From the NCBI GenBank assembly GCA_039808325.1, contig JBDHSU010000114.1, positions 1 to 12,619 of the forward strand: a stretch of 12,619 bases of DNA, read 5' to 3'. The DNA is from JAFKKS01 sp039808325. GTDB lineage: Bacteria; Pseudomonadota; Alphaproteobacteria; Rhizobiales; Xanthobacteraceae. A model generated the notes under the pieces. The model saw nothing but the letters and a program-made list of their open reading frames with translations. It did not search any database and was not told where the DNA came from. Shown here piece by piece: positions 7,132 to 12,619 of this stretch. Position 1 is the stretch's first letter. Every line of letters begins with the position of its first letter. Both the position numbers and the translations under genes were made by a program.

Positions 7132-7174
7132 GCGCATCAATTGATGTTTCCACACGGCGGTGCGCATCAATTGA
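7132..7174 (+). promoter_or_regulatory. Paired 13-base direct repeats with palindromic core, probable operator of the dehydrogenase gene
   Basis: GCGCATCAATTGA occurs at 7132-7144 and again at 7162-7174, exactly 30 bases apart. Each contains the palindrome TCAATTGA, and in the first copy the symmetry extends to the 12-base CATCAATTGATG (7135-7146). Spacing close to three helical turns would place two dimers on one face. The second copy runs into TTGACG (7171-7176), a plausible -35 for the dehydrogenase, though no good -10 follows (CATTCT or TTCTGA). The site lies between the MarR gene and the dehydrogenase, so MarR binding is the simplest reading. Confidence 0.5.
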
Positions 7175-7264
7175 CGATTGCGTTCGCACGTCATTCTGAC
7201 GAAACTAACCGCAGCATGCGCAGGATAGCGCGGGCCGATCCATCGTTCGTTTCGGGAGCATTTA

Positions 7265-8701
7265 ATGAAACTGCGATCCGCTTATATCTCCGCCCTGCTC
7301 GTCGCGACCGCCATTGGCCTCGCGCCGTCCTTCGCGCAGCAGCCCACAAACGACACCCCGGCGGCCTCCGGTGCGACGCCCGCGCCCGCGCCGGCAACAC
7401 CGCCCGCGCCAGCGGAAACGCCAGCCGCAACGCCCGCTCCCGCGGCAACGCCTGCACCGCCGCCTGCACCCGCACCGGCGCCAGCCGCGGCACCAGCGCC
7501 GGCGCCTCCCGCCCCTGCTCCGACACCGGCGGCCGCGCCGGCTTTGCCGCCCGGCTCACCGCTGATCGGACGCCCCGACAGCGAGGCCGCAGCCAAGCTC
7601 GCGCCGGTCGCGCCGCCGCCGATCCCGATCGCCGCGGACAAGATCCAACTCGACAAACTCAAGGCGCCGAAAGGCTTCAAGGTGGAGCTTTATGCCAGCG
7701 GCGTCGCCAATGCGCGTTCCATGCGGCTCGGCGACAAGGGGACGCTGTTCGTCTCGACGCGGCTCGCTGGCAACGTCTACGCCATCGTCGACAAGGACGG
7801 GAAGCGCGAGGTCAAGACGATCGCGAAGGGACTGCATCGCCCGAACGGCCTCGCCTTCAAGGACGGCGCGCTCTACGTCGCCGAACTCTCCAAGATCTGG
7901 AAGTACGAGAACATCGAGGCCAATCTCGACAATCCGCCGCAGCCGAAGCTTATCAACGACGACTTCCCGACCGACGAGGCGCACGGCTGGAAATTCATCG
8001 GCATCGGTCCGGACAACAAACTCTACGTTCCTGTCGGACAGCCGTGCAACAACTGCATGCCGTCGGACAAGCATGGCCAGATCCGCCGCATGGACCTGGA
8101 CGGCAAGAATATGGAAGTGATCGCCCGCGGCGTGCGCAACACGGTGGGCTTCGACTGGAACCCGCTCAACAAGCAGCTCTACTTCACCGACAACGGCCGC
8201 GATTGGGTGTCGGAAGACGTGCCGAATGACGAACTCAACCGGATCACGAAGGTCGGCGAGCACTTCGGCTCCCCATTCTGCTATCAGGGCGACTTCCCCG
8301 ACCCCGAGTTCGGCTGGGGCCATTCCTGCAGCGACTATGTGAGGCCCGTCGCATTGCTCGGCCCGCACACCGCCGCGCTCGGCATGCGCTTCTACGACGG
8401 CAAGTCGTTCCCCAAGCAGTATCGCAACGCGATCTTCATCGCCCGCCACGGGTCCTGGAACCGCACCAAAAAGCTTGGTGGCGATATCGTCGTCGCGACG
8501 CTCAATAAGGACGGCAGCGTGCGCCACATCGAGCCGTTCCTCACCGGGTTCATCCAGAACAACAATTACATCGGCCGCCCGGTCGACGTATTGGTGATGA
8601 AGGACGGCTCGCTTCTCGTTTCGGATGATTATGCCGGCGCGATCTATCGCATCTCCTATGGCGCCGCTCGCGCCGCCCCCCCGAAGAAGAAAAAGCACTG
8701 A
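7265..8701 (+). CDS. Exported PQQ-dependent sugar (sorbosone/glucose-type) dehydrogenase
   Basis: Periplasmic six-bladed beta-propeller quinoprotein that oxidises a sugar or aldehyde using PQQ; 478 residues. A signal peptide (1-24, MKLRSAYISALLVATAIGLA, cleavage near SFAQ-QP) is followed by a Pro/Ala-rich linker (about 28-98), then the catalytic domain (about 125-466). Matches to soluble glucose dehydrogenase landmarks are EAHGWKFIGIGPDNKLYVPVG with the likely catalytic His240, RNTVGFDW (Arg291), FTDNGRD and DELNRI. A Cys261-X2-Cys264 pair (PCNNC) may form a disulfide; it is not a heme motif. ARHGSWNR (393-400) probably contacts PQQ. The ATG at 7265 has GGGAG 6 bases upstream. A strong hairpin follows the stop, then a cytochrome gene and pqqA-E, so enzyme and cofactor supply are adjacent. 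The exact substrate is unknown. Confidence 0.93.
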   Translation: MKLRSAYISALLVATAIGLAPSFAQQPTNDTPAASGATPAPAPATPPAPAETPAATPAPAATPAPPPAPAPAPAAAPAPAPPAPAPTPAAAPALPPGSPLIGRPDSEAAAKLAPVAPPPIPIAADKIQLDKLKAPKGFKVELYASGVANARSMRLGDKGTLFVSTRLAGNVYAIVDKDGKREVKTIAKGLHRPNGLAFKDGALYVAELSKIWKYENIEANLDNPPQPKLINDDFPTDEAHGWKFIGIGPDNKLYVPVGQPCNNCMPSDKHGQIRRMDLDGKNMEVIARGVRNTVGFDWNPLNKQLYFTDNGRDWVSEDVPNDELNRITKVGEHFGSPFCYQGDFPDPEFGWGHSCSDYVRPVALLGPHTAALGMRFYDGKSFPKQYRNAIFIARHGSWNRTKKLGGDIVVATLNKDGSVRHIEPFLTGFIQNNNYIGRPVDVLVMKDGSLLVSDDYAGAIYRISYGAARAAPPKKKKH

Positions 8702-8710
8702 GAGCATGGC

Positions 8711-8725
8711 GCCTCGGCCCGAGGC
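8711..8725 (+). other. Small hairpin after dehydrogenase stop
   Basis: GCCTCG-GCC-CGAGGC is a perfect six-base inverted repeat with a three-base loop, ten bases after the dehydrogenase stop. It lacks a T-run. With the larger hairpin next to it, it probably helps end or process the dehydrogenase message. Confidence 0.35.
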
Positions 8726-8738
8726 GTTGCCAGCCTCC

Positions 8739-8767
8739 AGGGGGCGCCGCCTCGCGCGGCGCCCCCT
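8739..8767 (+). terminator. GC-rich hairpin between dehydrogenase and cytochrome genes
   Basis: AGGGGGCGCCGC-CTCGC-GCGGCGCCCCCT is a perfect 12-bp stem with a five-base loop, the strongest RNA structure in the window by inspection. No T-run follows, so it is not a textbook intrinsic terminator. It may be a partial terminator or a 3'-end stabiliser that lets the dehydrogenase be expressed more highly than downstream genes. It ends four bases before a GTG at 8771, which argues for the later cytochrome start at 8795. Confidence 0.5.
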
Positions 8768-8794
8768 CATGTGGCCCCGATCGAGCGTGGAACC

Positions 8795-9392
8795 GTGAGC
8801 CTGCTCCGCCTCGCCTCGCATTCCGCCATCGCACGTCACGTTGTCGCACGTCACGTTGTCGCAAGCTTGATGGCCGCAAGCCTCGGGCCCGCAAATCTTG
8901 TCGCGCCGGCCGCCGCGCAAAATTTTGACGAAAAATTTTCCGTCTGCCTCGCCTGTCACGGCGCCGATGGCCGATCCGAAACGGCGGATATTCCGAACCT
9001 CGCCGCGCAGCAATCGCAATATGTCGTGATCCAGCTCTACATGTTCCGGCAAGGCTTGCGCAAAGCGGCGCCGATGAACGACGTGGCGAAGGACCTCAGC
9101 GACGCCGAGTTGCAGCGGTTCGCCGATGCCATCGCCGAGCTGCCGGCGGCCCCCGCCGCCACGAACGCCGATCCGGCGCGCATGCAATTTCTGCCACAAC
9201 CGCGACTTCACCGGAAACGAGTCGGTGCCGCGCCTCGCCGGGCAGCGCGAGGATTATTTGCTCAAGAGCCTGCGCGAATACAAAGCCGGCACGCGCACCG
9301 AATACCAGCCGGTGATGGCTGAAGTGGTGCCGCCGCTGAAAGACGCCGACCTTGCCGAACTCGCCTACTACATCGCGCACTTCAAGCCGTGA
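8795..9392 (+). pseudogene. Frameshifted two-heme cytochrome c (c4/c553-like)
   Basis: Exported electron carrier in the original state, with two cytochrome c domains, probably accepting electrons from the dehydrogenase. Frame one starts at GTG 8795 (GTG 8771 is an alternative), has a signal peptide ending near APAAAQ, heme motif CLACH (TGC at 8945) and a likely axial Met in APMNDVAKDL. It stays sensible to ADPARM near 9181. The second domain is in the +1 frame: CNFCH (TGC at 9183), then NRDFTGNESVPRLAGQ, YLLKSLREYK, a Met in PVMAEVV and AYYIAHFKP, ending TGA 9390-9392. Frame one continues as Arg-rich nonsense to TGA at 9320-9322. The inter-domain helix usually found before the second CXXCH is absent, so a deletion of 3n+2 bases at 9180-9185 fits better than a single-base slip. 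It could be a real lesion or an assembly error. Confidence 0.82.
8830..8863 (+). repeat. 15-base tandem duplication inside the cytochrome signal peptide
   Basis: CGCACGTCACGTTGT occurs twice in direct tandem (8830-8844 and 8845-8859), followed by four bases of a third unit. It encodes the repeated residues ARHVV-ARHVV in the n/h-region of the predicted signal peptide. The unit length is a multiple of three, so the frame is kept. It looks like a recent duplication and adds a His-Arg pair to the segment. Confidence 0.85.
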
Positions 9393-9437
9393 GCGAGCGA
9401 ACGCCAGCGGCCGATCACCGCCCCGCCCGCGCGCGTA

Positions 9438-9467
9438 TTCCCAGCTCCACGGCGATTGCGCTATAGT
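9438..9467 (+). promoter_or_regulatory. Candidate promoter of the pqq operon
   Basis: TTCCCA (9438-9443), 18 bases, then TATAGT (9462-9467). The -10 matches five of six and the -35 four of six consensus bases. Transcription would start near 9474, giving a leader of about 48 bases before pqqA, whose GAGAGGG Shine-Dalgarno is at 9509-9515. It lies in the 129-base gap after the cytochrome stop and would let pqq genes be expressed independently of the dehydrogenase. Confidence 0.5.
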
Positions 9468-9521
9468 GGCGCTCGCCGTTTCGGCTTCGCTGCCGCAGCG
9501 GCTCAATCGAGAGGGTATTCA

Positions 9522-9599
9522 ATGACCTGGACAACCCCGATCCTTGTCGAAATCTGCGTCGGCCTCGAGATCAACGGTTACCTTCCGGCCGAATTCTGA
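9522..9599 (+). CDS. pqqA: PqqA, precursor peptide of pyrroloquinoline quinone
   Basis: Ribosomally made peptide whose Glu and Tyr side chains are joined by PqqE and cut out to become PQQ. It is 25 residues, within the family's 22-29, starting MTWTTPILVEICVG and ending LPAEF. The essential E-X3-Y core is present as Glu16 and Tyr20 (LEINGY). The ATG at 9522 has a strong GAGAGGG Shine-Dalgarno 6 bases upstream, fitting the high expression this substrate peptide needs. pqqB follows after 28 bases with a small hairpin between, and pqqCDE are tightly coupled. Very short genes like this are often missed by automatic annotation. Confidence 0.97.
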   Translation: MTWTTPILVEICVGLEINGYLPAEF

Positions 9600-9601
9600 T
9601 T

Positions 9602-9614
9602 CCCGCACGGCGGG
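9602..9614 (+). other. Short hairpin between pqqA and pqqB
   Basis: CCCGC-ACG-GCGGG is a perfect five-base stem with a three-base loop, directly after the pqqA stop and 13 bases before pqqB. There is no T-run. A structure here could protect a short pqqA transcript or dampen pqqB translation, matching the higher need for PqqA peptide. Function is inferred. Confidence 0.35.
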
Positions 9615-9627
9615 CGCACGGCACGGC

Positions 9628-10530
9628 ATGAGGCGACTCACCGCTATCGTGCTGGGCGCAGCCGCCGGGGGCGGCTTCCCGCAGTGGAATTGCCGCTGCC
9701 CGGTTTGCCGGCTTGCCTGGGATAGCGACCCTCGAGTCGTATCGCGAACGCAAGCGAGCCTCGCCGTCAGCGGCGACGGTGAACGCTGGACGCTGATCAA
9801 CGCGACGCCCGATCTGCGCGGCCAGATTCGCGCGACGCCTGCTTTGCGGCCGCGCACGCTGCGCGACAGCCCGATCGCTTCCGTCGTCCTCACCGGCGCT
9901 GAGATCGATCAAATCGCCGGGCTGCTCGATCTGCGCGAGCGGCAGCCCTTCGCGCTTTATGCGACGAAGCAGGTCCACGCCACGCTGCGCGACAACCCGA
10001 TCTTCAATGCCCTCGCACCGGATTTCGTTACACGTCGCGACATCGTGCTCGGCGAATCGATCGCGCTAGCCTGCGGCCTCGAAGCCGAACTCTTCACCGT
10101 GCCGGGAAAGGTTCCGCTCTACCTCGAGGACAAGACAGATATTCTCACCGGCGACGAGGAGGAGAATTGCGGCCTTGAAGTGCGCGCCGGCGCGCAACGC
10201 CTTGTCTACATTCCGGGAGCGGCCGCCGTGACGCCGGATATGGAGACGCGGATGGCGCGCGCGGACGTGCTGCTGTTCGACGGCACCCTGTTCACCGACG
10301 ACGAGATGATCCGCGCCGGCGTCGGGCCGAAAACGGGGCGGCGCATGGGCCATATGCCGATCGGCGGCGACGAAGGCTCGCTGCGCCTATTGTCACGGCT
10401 CTCCGCGCGGCGCATCTACACTCACATCAACAACACCAATCCGATCCTCGTCGCCGGCTCGCCGGAACGCCGGACCGTTGAATCCGCCGGATGCGAGGTC
10501 GCCGAGGACGGGTTGAGGATCGCGCTATGA
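9628..10530 (+). CDS. pqqB: PqqB, metallo-beta-lactamase-fold PQQ biosynthesis protein
   Basis: Cytoplasmic enzyme of the metallo-beta-lactamase fold, reported to hydroxylate the tyrosine part of the cross-linked PqqA product; 300 residues, normal length. The N-terminus LGAAAGGGFPQWNCRCPVC (Cys22, Cys24, Cys27) is the family's nucleotide-like loop plus zinc site. Other conserved blocks are INATPDLRGQI, FTVPGKVPLYLED, YIPGAAAVTPDM, LLFDGTLFTDDEMI, GRRMGHMPIGG and THINNTNPIL. The segment normally carrying Asp-His before AGLL reads EIDQIAGLLDLRE, with Gln95 in place of the usual His. The ATG at 9628 is preferred over an in-frame ATG at 9544, which would add 28 residues overlapping pqqA. The stop overlaps the pqqC start as ATGA. 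Confidence 0.96.
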   Translation: MRRLTAIVLGAAAGGGFPQWNCRCPVCRLAWDSDPRVVSRTQASLAVSGDGERWTLINATPDLRGQIRATPALRPRTLRDSPIASVVLTGAEIDQIAGLLDLRERQPFALYATKQVHATLRDNPIFNALAPDFVTRRDIVLGESIALACGLEAELFTVPGKVPLYLEDKTDILTGDEEENCGLEVRAGAQRLVYIPGAAAVTPDMETRMARADVLLFDGTLFTDDEMIRAGVGPKTGRRMGHMPIGGDEGSLRLLSRLSARRIYTHINNTNPILVAGSPERRTVESAGCEVAEDGLRIAL

Positions 10531-11267
10531 CGCCGATGACGCCCGAGCAGTTGGAACGGAGCCTCCGCGACATCGGGGCGCGGCGTTATCACAACCTGCA
10601 TCCGTTCCACCACATGCTCCACCGCGGACAGTGCAGCAAGGGACAGGTTCAGGCCTGGGCGCTCAACCGCTATTATTATCAAGCAATGATCCCGCTGAAG
10701 GATGCGAGCCTGATCGGACGCTGCGACGACGCCGACGTCCGCCGCGAATGGCGTCACCGCCTTGCCGATCACGACGGCGAGAATGCGGGTGACGGCGGCA
10801 TCGCGCGCTGGCTCACGCTGACCGACGGTCTCGGCCTGGACCGCGACTACGTCACGTCGACGCGCGGGCTTCTTCCCGGCACGCGCTTCGCCGTCGAGGC
10901 CTATGTGCATTTCGTGCGCGAACGCACCTTGCTGGAAGCCATCGCTTCGTCGCTGACGGAGCTGTTCTCTCCGGTCATCATCAACGAGCGCGTTGCCGGC
11001 ATGCTCGCCAACTACGACTTCGTCACCGAGGAGACGCTCGCCTATTTCGACAAGCGCCCGCCGCAGGCGCAGCGCGATTCCGATTTCGCGCTCGGCTACG
11101 TGAAGCGCCACGCGACGACCTCGCAGGCGCAGCAGGCGGTGCTCGCCGCGCTGGAATTCAAATGCAGCGTGCTGTGGGCGATGCTCGACGCGCTGTACTA
11201 CGCCTACGTCGCGCCGAAATACGTTCCACCCGGGGCCTTCGACCCCGAGAAAGCATCCGTACCATGA
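10527..11267 (+). CDS. pqqC: PqqC, pyrroloquinoline-quinone synthase
   Basis: Cofactor-free oxidase doing the last step of PQQ synthesis: ring closure and eight-electron oxidation of AHQQ with O2. It is 246 residues of all-helical, heme-oxygenase-like fold. Conserved segments are RYHNLHPFH (20-28), NRYYYQAMIPLKDA (47-60), LADHDG with His82 (matching the Klebsiella active-site His84), LLPGTRFAVEAYVHFV, SSLTELFSP with Glu145 and LEFKCSVLWAMLDALYYAY (209-227). The position corresponding to Klebsiella His154 appears to be Ile152 in SPVIIN, which I believe is common outside enterobacteria. The ATG at 10527 overlaps the pqqB stop and has GAGGA 7 bases upstream; a second ATG at 10536 is possible. 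Its stop overlaps the pqqD start as ATGA. Confidence 0.96.
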   Translation: MTPMTPEQLERSLRDIGARRYHNLHPFHHMLHRGQCSKGQVQAWALNRYYYQAMIPLKDASLIGRCDDADVRREWRHRLADHDGENAGDGGIARWLTLTDGLGLDRDYVTSTRGLLPGTRFAVEAYVHFVRERTLLEAIASSLTELFSPVIINERVAGMLANYDFVTEETLAYFDKRPPQAQRDSDFALGYVKRHATTSQAQQAVLAALEFKCSVLWAMLDALYYAYVAPKYVPPGAFDPEKASVP

Positions 11268-11557
11268 CGGGCGCTCCGCCGGCGATTCCGCCGGAGGCGC
11301 GCCCGCGCCTGCCGCGCGGCGTGCGGCTGGTCAACAACGAGGCGCAGGGCGGCATGGTGCTGCTGGCGCCGGAACGCGTGTTCAAGCCGGACGCGGTCGC
11401 GCTCGCGATCCTCGAACGCTGCGACGGCACGGCGACGCTCGCCGCGATCGTCGACGATCTGGCGACGCGCTACAACGCACCGCGCGAGCGCGTGCTGGCC
11501 GACGTAACCACGCTGCTGCGCAGCCTCGCCGACAAGAAGCTGCTGGAACTGGGATGA
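11264..11557 (+). CDS. pqqD: PqqD, PqqA-binding peptide chaperone
   Basis: Small RiPP-recognition (RRE) protein that binds PqqA and presents it to the radical SAM enzyme PqqE; 97 residues, close to the usual 90-100. Typical features are LPRGVRLVNNEAQGGMVLLAPERVFKPDAVALAIL in the winged-helix beta part (about 18-52), the CDGTATL turn and DVTTLLRSLADKKLLEL at the C-terminus. The ATG at 11264 overlaps the pqqC stop, and the stop overlaps the pqqE ATG, so all three should be made in step. Upstream in-frame codons fall inside pqqC and are discarded. It is a stand-alone gene and not fused to pqqC, as happens in some methylotrophs. Confidence 0.95.
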   Translation: MTGAPPAIPPEARPRLPRGVRLVNNEAQGGMVLLAPERVFKPDAVALAILERCDGTATLAAIVDDLATRYNAPRERVLADVTTLLRSLADKKLLELG

Positions 11558-12619
11558 CGGCGAGCCCGGATGCGACACGCCTCCATCGTCCGCTCGGCCT
11601 GCTCGCCGAACTCACGCATCGCTGCCCTCTCGGTTGCCCCTATTGTTCGAATCCGCTCGCGCTGGAATCGCGCGACGACGAACTCGATACCGCGACCTGG
11701 GCACGGGTGATGCGCGAAGCCGCGGCGCTCGGCGTGCTGCAAGTTCACCTTTCCGGCGGAGAGCCGGCGGCGCGGCGCGACCTTGACGCGATCACCGCGG
11801 CGGCGCATGACGCCGGCCTCTATACCAATCTCATCACTTCGGGCATTGGCCTCACCGAGGCGCGCATGACGGCGCTCCATGACGCCGGCCTCGACCACGT
11901 GCAAATCTCGATCCAGGACAGCGAAGAAAAATCCGCCGACCACATCGCCGGCTATCGCGGCGCCTTTACGCGCAAGAACGAACTGGCCGCGCAAGTGCGG
12001 CGCCTCGGCATGCCGCTCACCGTCAACATGGTCGTGCATCGCTCCAACATCGAGCGCATCGCGGCGATGGTGGAACTGGCGCTCGCGCTCGACGCAAGCC
12101 GTGTCGAGATCGCGCACGTGCAGTATTACGGCTGGGCGATGAGGAATCGCGCGACGCTGATGCCGACGCGCGCGCAGGTCGAGCGTGCCCGCGCCATCGT
12201 TGAAGACTTGCGCGCGCGCCACCACGGCCGCATCGTCATCGACGCCGTCGTCCCCGACTATCACGCGCGCTATCCGAAGCCCTGTCTGGGCGGCTGGGCG
12301 CGGCGCTCGCTCAACATCAACCCGTCCGGCCGCGTGCTGCCGTGCCACGCGGCGGAAGTCATCCCCGGCCTCGAATTCTGGTCGGTGCGCGAGCATGCGC
12401 TCGCCGATATCTGGGCAAACGCGCCGGCCTTCAATGCGTTTCGCGGCACGGCTTGGATGCAGGAGCCGTGTGCGAGCTGCGCGCGCCGGGAACAGGATTT
12501 CGGGGGCTGCCGCTGCCAGGCGTTTCTTCTGACCGGCGACGCGCGTGCCGCCGACCCGGTCTGCCAACTGTCGCCGCATCATGCGCGGGTGGCCGACCTC
12601 GCGGCGACACAGGGCGACA
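11554..12619 (+). CDS. pqqE: PqqE, radical SAM/SPASM enzyme cross-linking PqqA (3' end cut by window)
   Basis: Radical S-adenosylmethionine enzyme that forms the C-C bond between the Glu and Tyr of PqqA, the first step of PQQ synthesis. The frame is open from ATG 11554 to the edge, 355 codons; family members are about 370-390, so only a short tail is missing. The radical SAM cluster motif is CPLGCPYC (Cys24, Cys28, Cys31), followed by the SAM-binding LSGGEP (67-71). The SPASM domain carries the auxiliary-cluster residues: Cys244 in KPCLGGW, INPSGRVLPCHAAE with Cys264, then CASCARREQDFGGCRCQAF (Cys306, Cys309, Asp315, Cys319, Cys321) and Cys337. All expected ligands in the visible part are present, so it should be active. 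The start overlaps the pqqD stop as ATGA. Confidence 0.96.
   Translation, partial: MTASPDATRLHRPLGLLAELTHRCPLGCPYCSNPLALESRDDELDTATWARVMREAAALGVLQVHLSGGEPAARRDLDAITAAAHDAGLYTNLITSGIGLTEARMTALHDAGLDHVQISIQDSEEKSADHIAGYRGAFTRKNELAAQVRRLGMPLTVNMVVHRSNIERIAAMVELALALDASRVEIAHVQYYGWAMRNRATLMPTRAQVERARAIVEDLRARHHGRIVIDAVVPDYHARYPKPCLGGWARRSLNINPSGRVLPCHAAEVIPGLEFWSVREHALADIWANAPAFNAFRGTAWMQEPCASCARREQDFGGCRCQAFLLTGDARAADPVCQLSPHHARVADLAATQGD

Noticed and set aside
7380..7560. Possible tandem repeat or CRISPR-like array
   Set aside because: The irregular GCG/CCG-rich sequence simply encodes the Pro/Ala linker; there are no regular repeat units or spacers.
7141..8229. Plus-strand 362-codon frame
   Set aside because: It overlaps the dehydrogenase in another frame, is Arg-rich and lacks domains; the dehydrogenase frame has signal peptide, motifs and Shine-Dalgarno.
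7556..9211. Minus-strand open frame of about 550 codons
   Set aside because: It is antisense to the dehydrogenase and crosses the hairpins and the cytochrome gene; no recognisable motif and no promoter.
9126..9392. Second cytochrome domain as an independent 88-residue gene
   Set aside because: It has no signal peptide or ribosome site of its own, and its first residues are out-of-frame sequence of domain one; a frameshifted part of one gene fits better.

Overview
The window is GC-rich, with strong third-position G/C bias, compact operons and ATGA stop/start overlaps. Together with the protein types (HpaR-like MarR regulator, sorbosone-dehydrogenase-type PQQ enzyme, pqqABCDE) this suggests an alphaproteobacterium, probably in the Hyphomicrobiales (Bradyrhizobium/Rhodopseudomonas/Xanthobacteraceae-like). 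That placement is inferred from sequence style and remembered family similarity, not from a search. I see no tRNA, rRNA, insertion sequence, prophage gene or CRISPR array.

Left third (minus strand, 1-4270): a three-gene drug/solvent efflux operon transcribed right to left. It runs TetR-family repressor (3581-4201), membrane-fusion adaptor (2487-3584, overlapping the repressor by ATGA), then an RND inner-membrane pump that starts at 2367 and leaves the window at base 1. A GAATG-N2-CATTC palindrome in front of the repressor is the likely autoregulatory operator.

Middle (minus strand, 4332-6054): a fluoride-resistance unit consisting of a promoter, a well-conserved fluoride (crcB-motif) riboswitch, an intrinsic terminator and the CrcB/Fluc channel gene. 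Upstream of it lies a complete M20-family metallopeptidase of the carboxypeptidase G2 type. A 536-base divergent intergenic region follows, holding a 9-1-9 palindrome and a possible small leader ORF.

Right half (plus strand, 6591-12619): a MarR-family regulator, then an exported PQQ-dependent sugar (sorbosone-type) dehydrogenase with a long Pro/Ala linker. Next comes a two-heme c-type cytochrome broken by a frameshift, then the PQQ cofactor operon pqqA-pqqB-pqqC-pqqD-pqqE; pqqE runs off the right edge. The layout reads as enzyme, electron acceptor and cofactor synthesis together: the dehydrogenase oxidises a sugar or aldehyde in the periplasm, electrons would go to the cytochrome, and pqqA-E supplies the quinone. 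The cytochrome lesion means the middle step may be lost or taken over by another cytochrome.

Nothing here is an evidently new system. The items most worth checking are the cytochrome frameshift, the paired CATCAATTGA sites between the MarR gene and the dehydrogenase, the fluoride riboswitch with its terminator, the His-to-Gln change in PqqB, and the small ORF coupled to the MarR gene.
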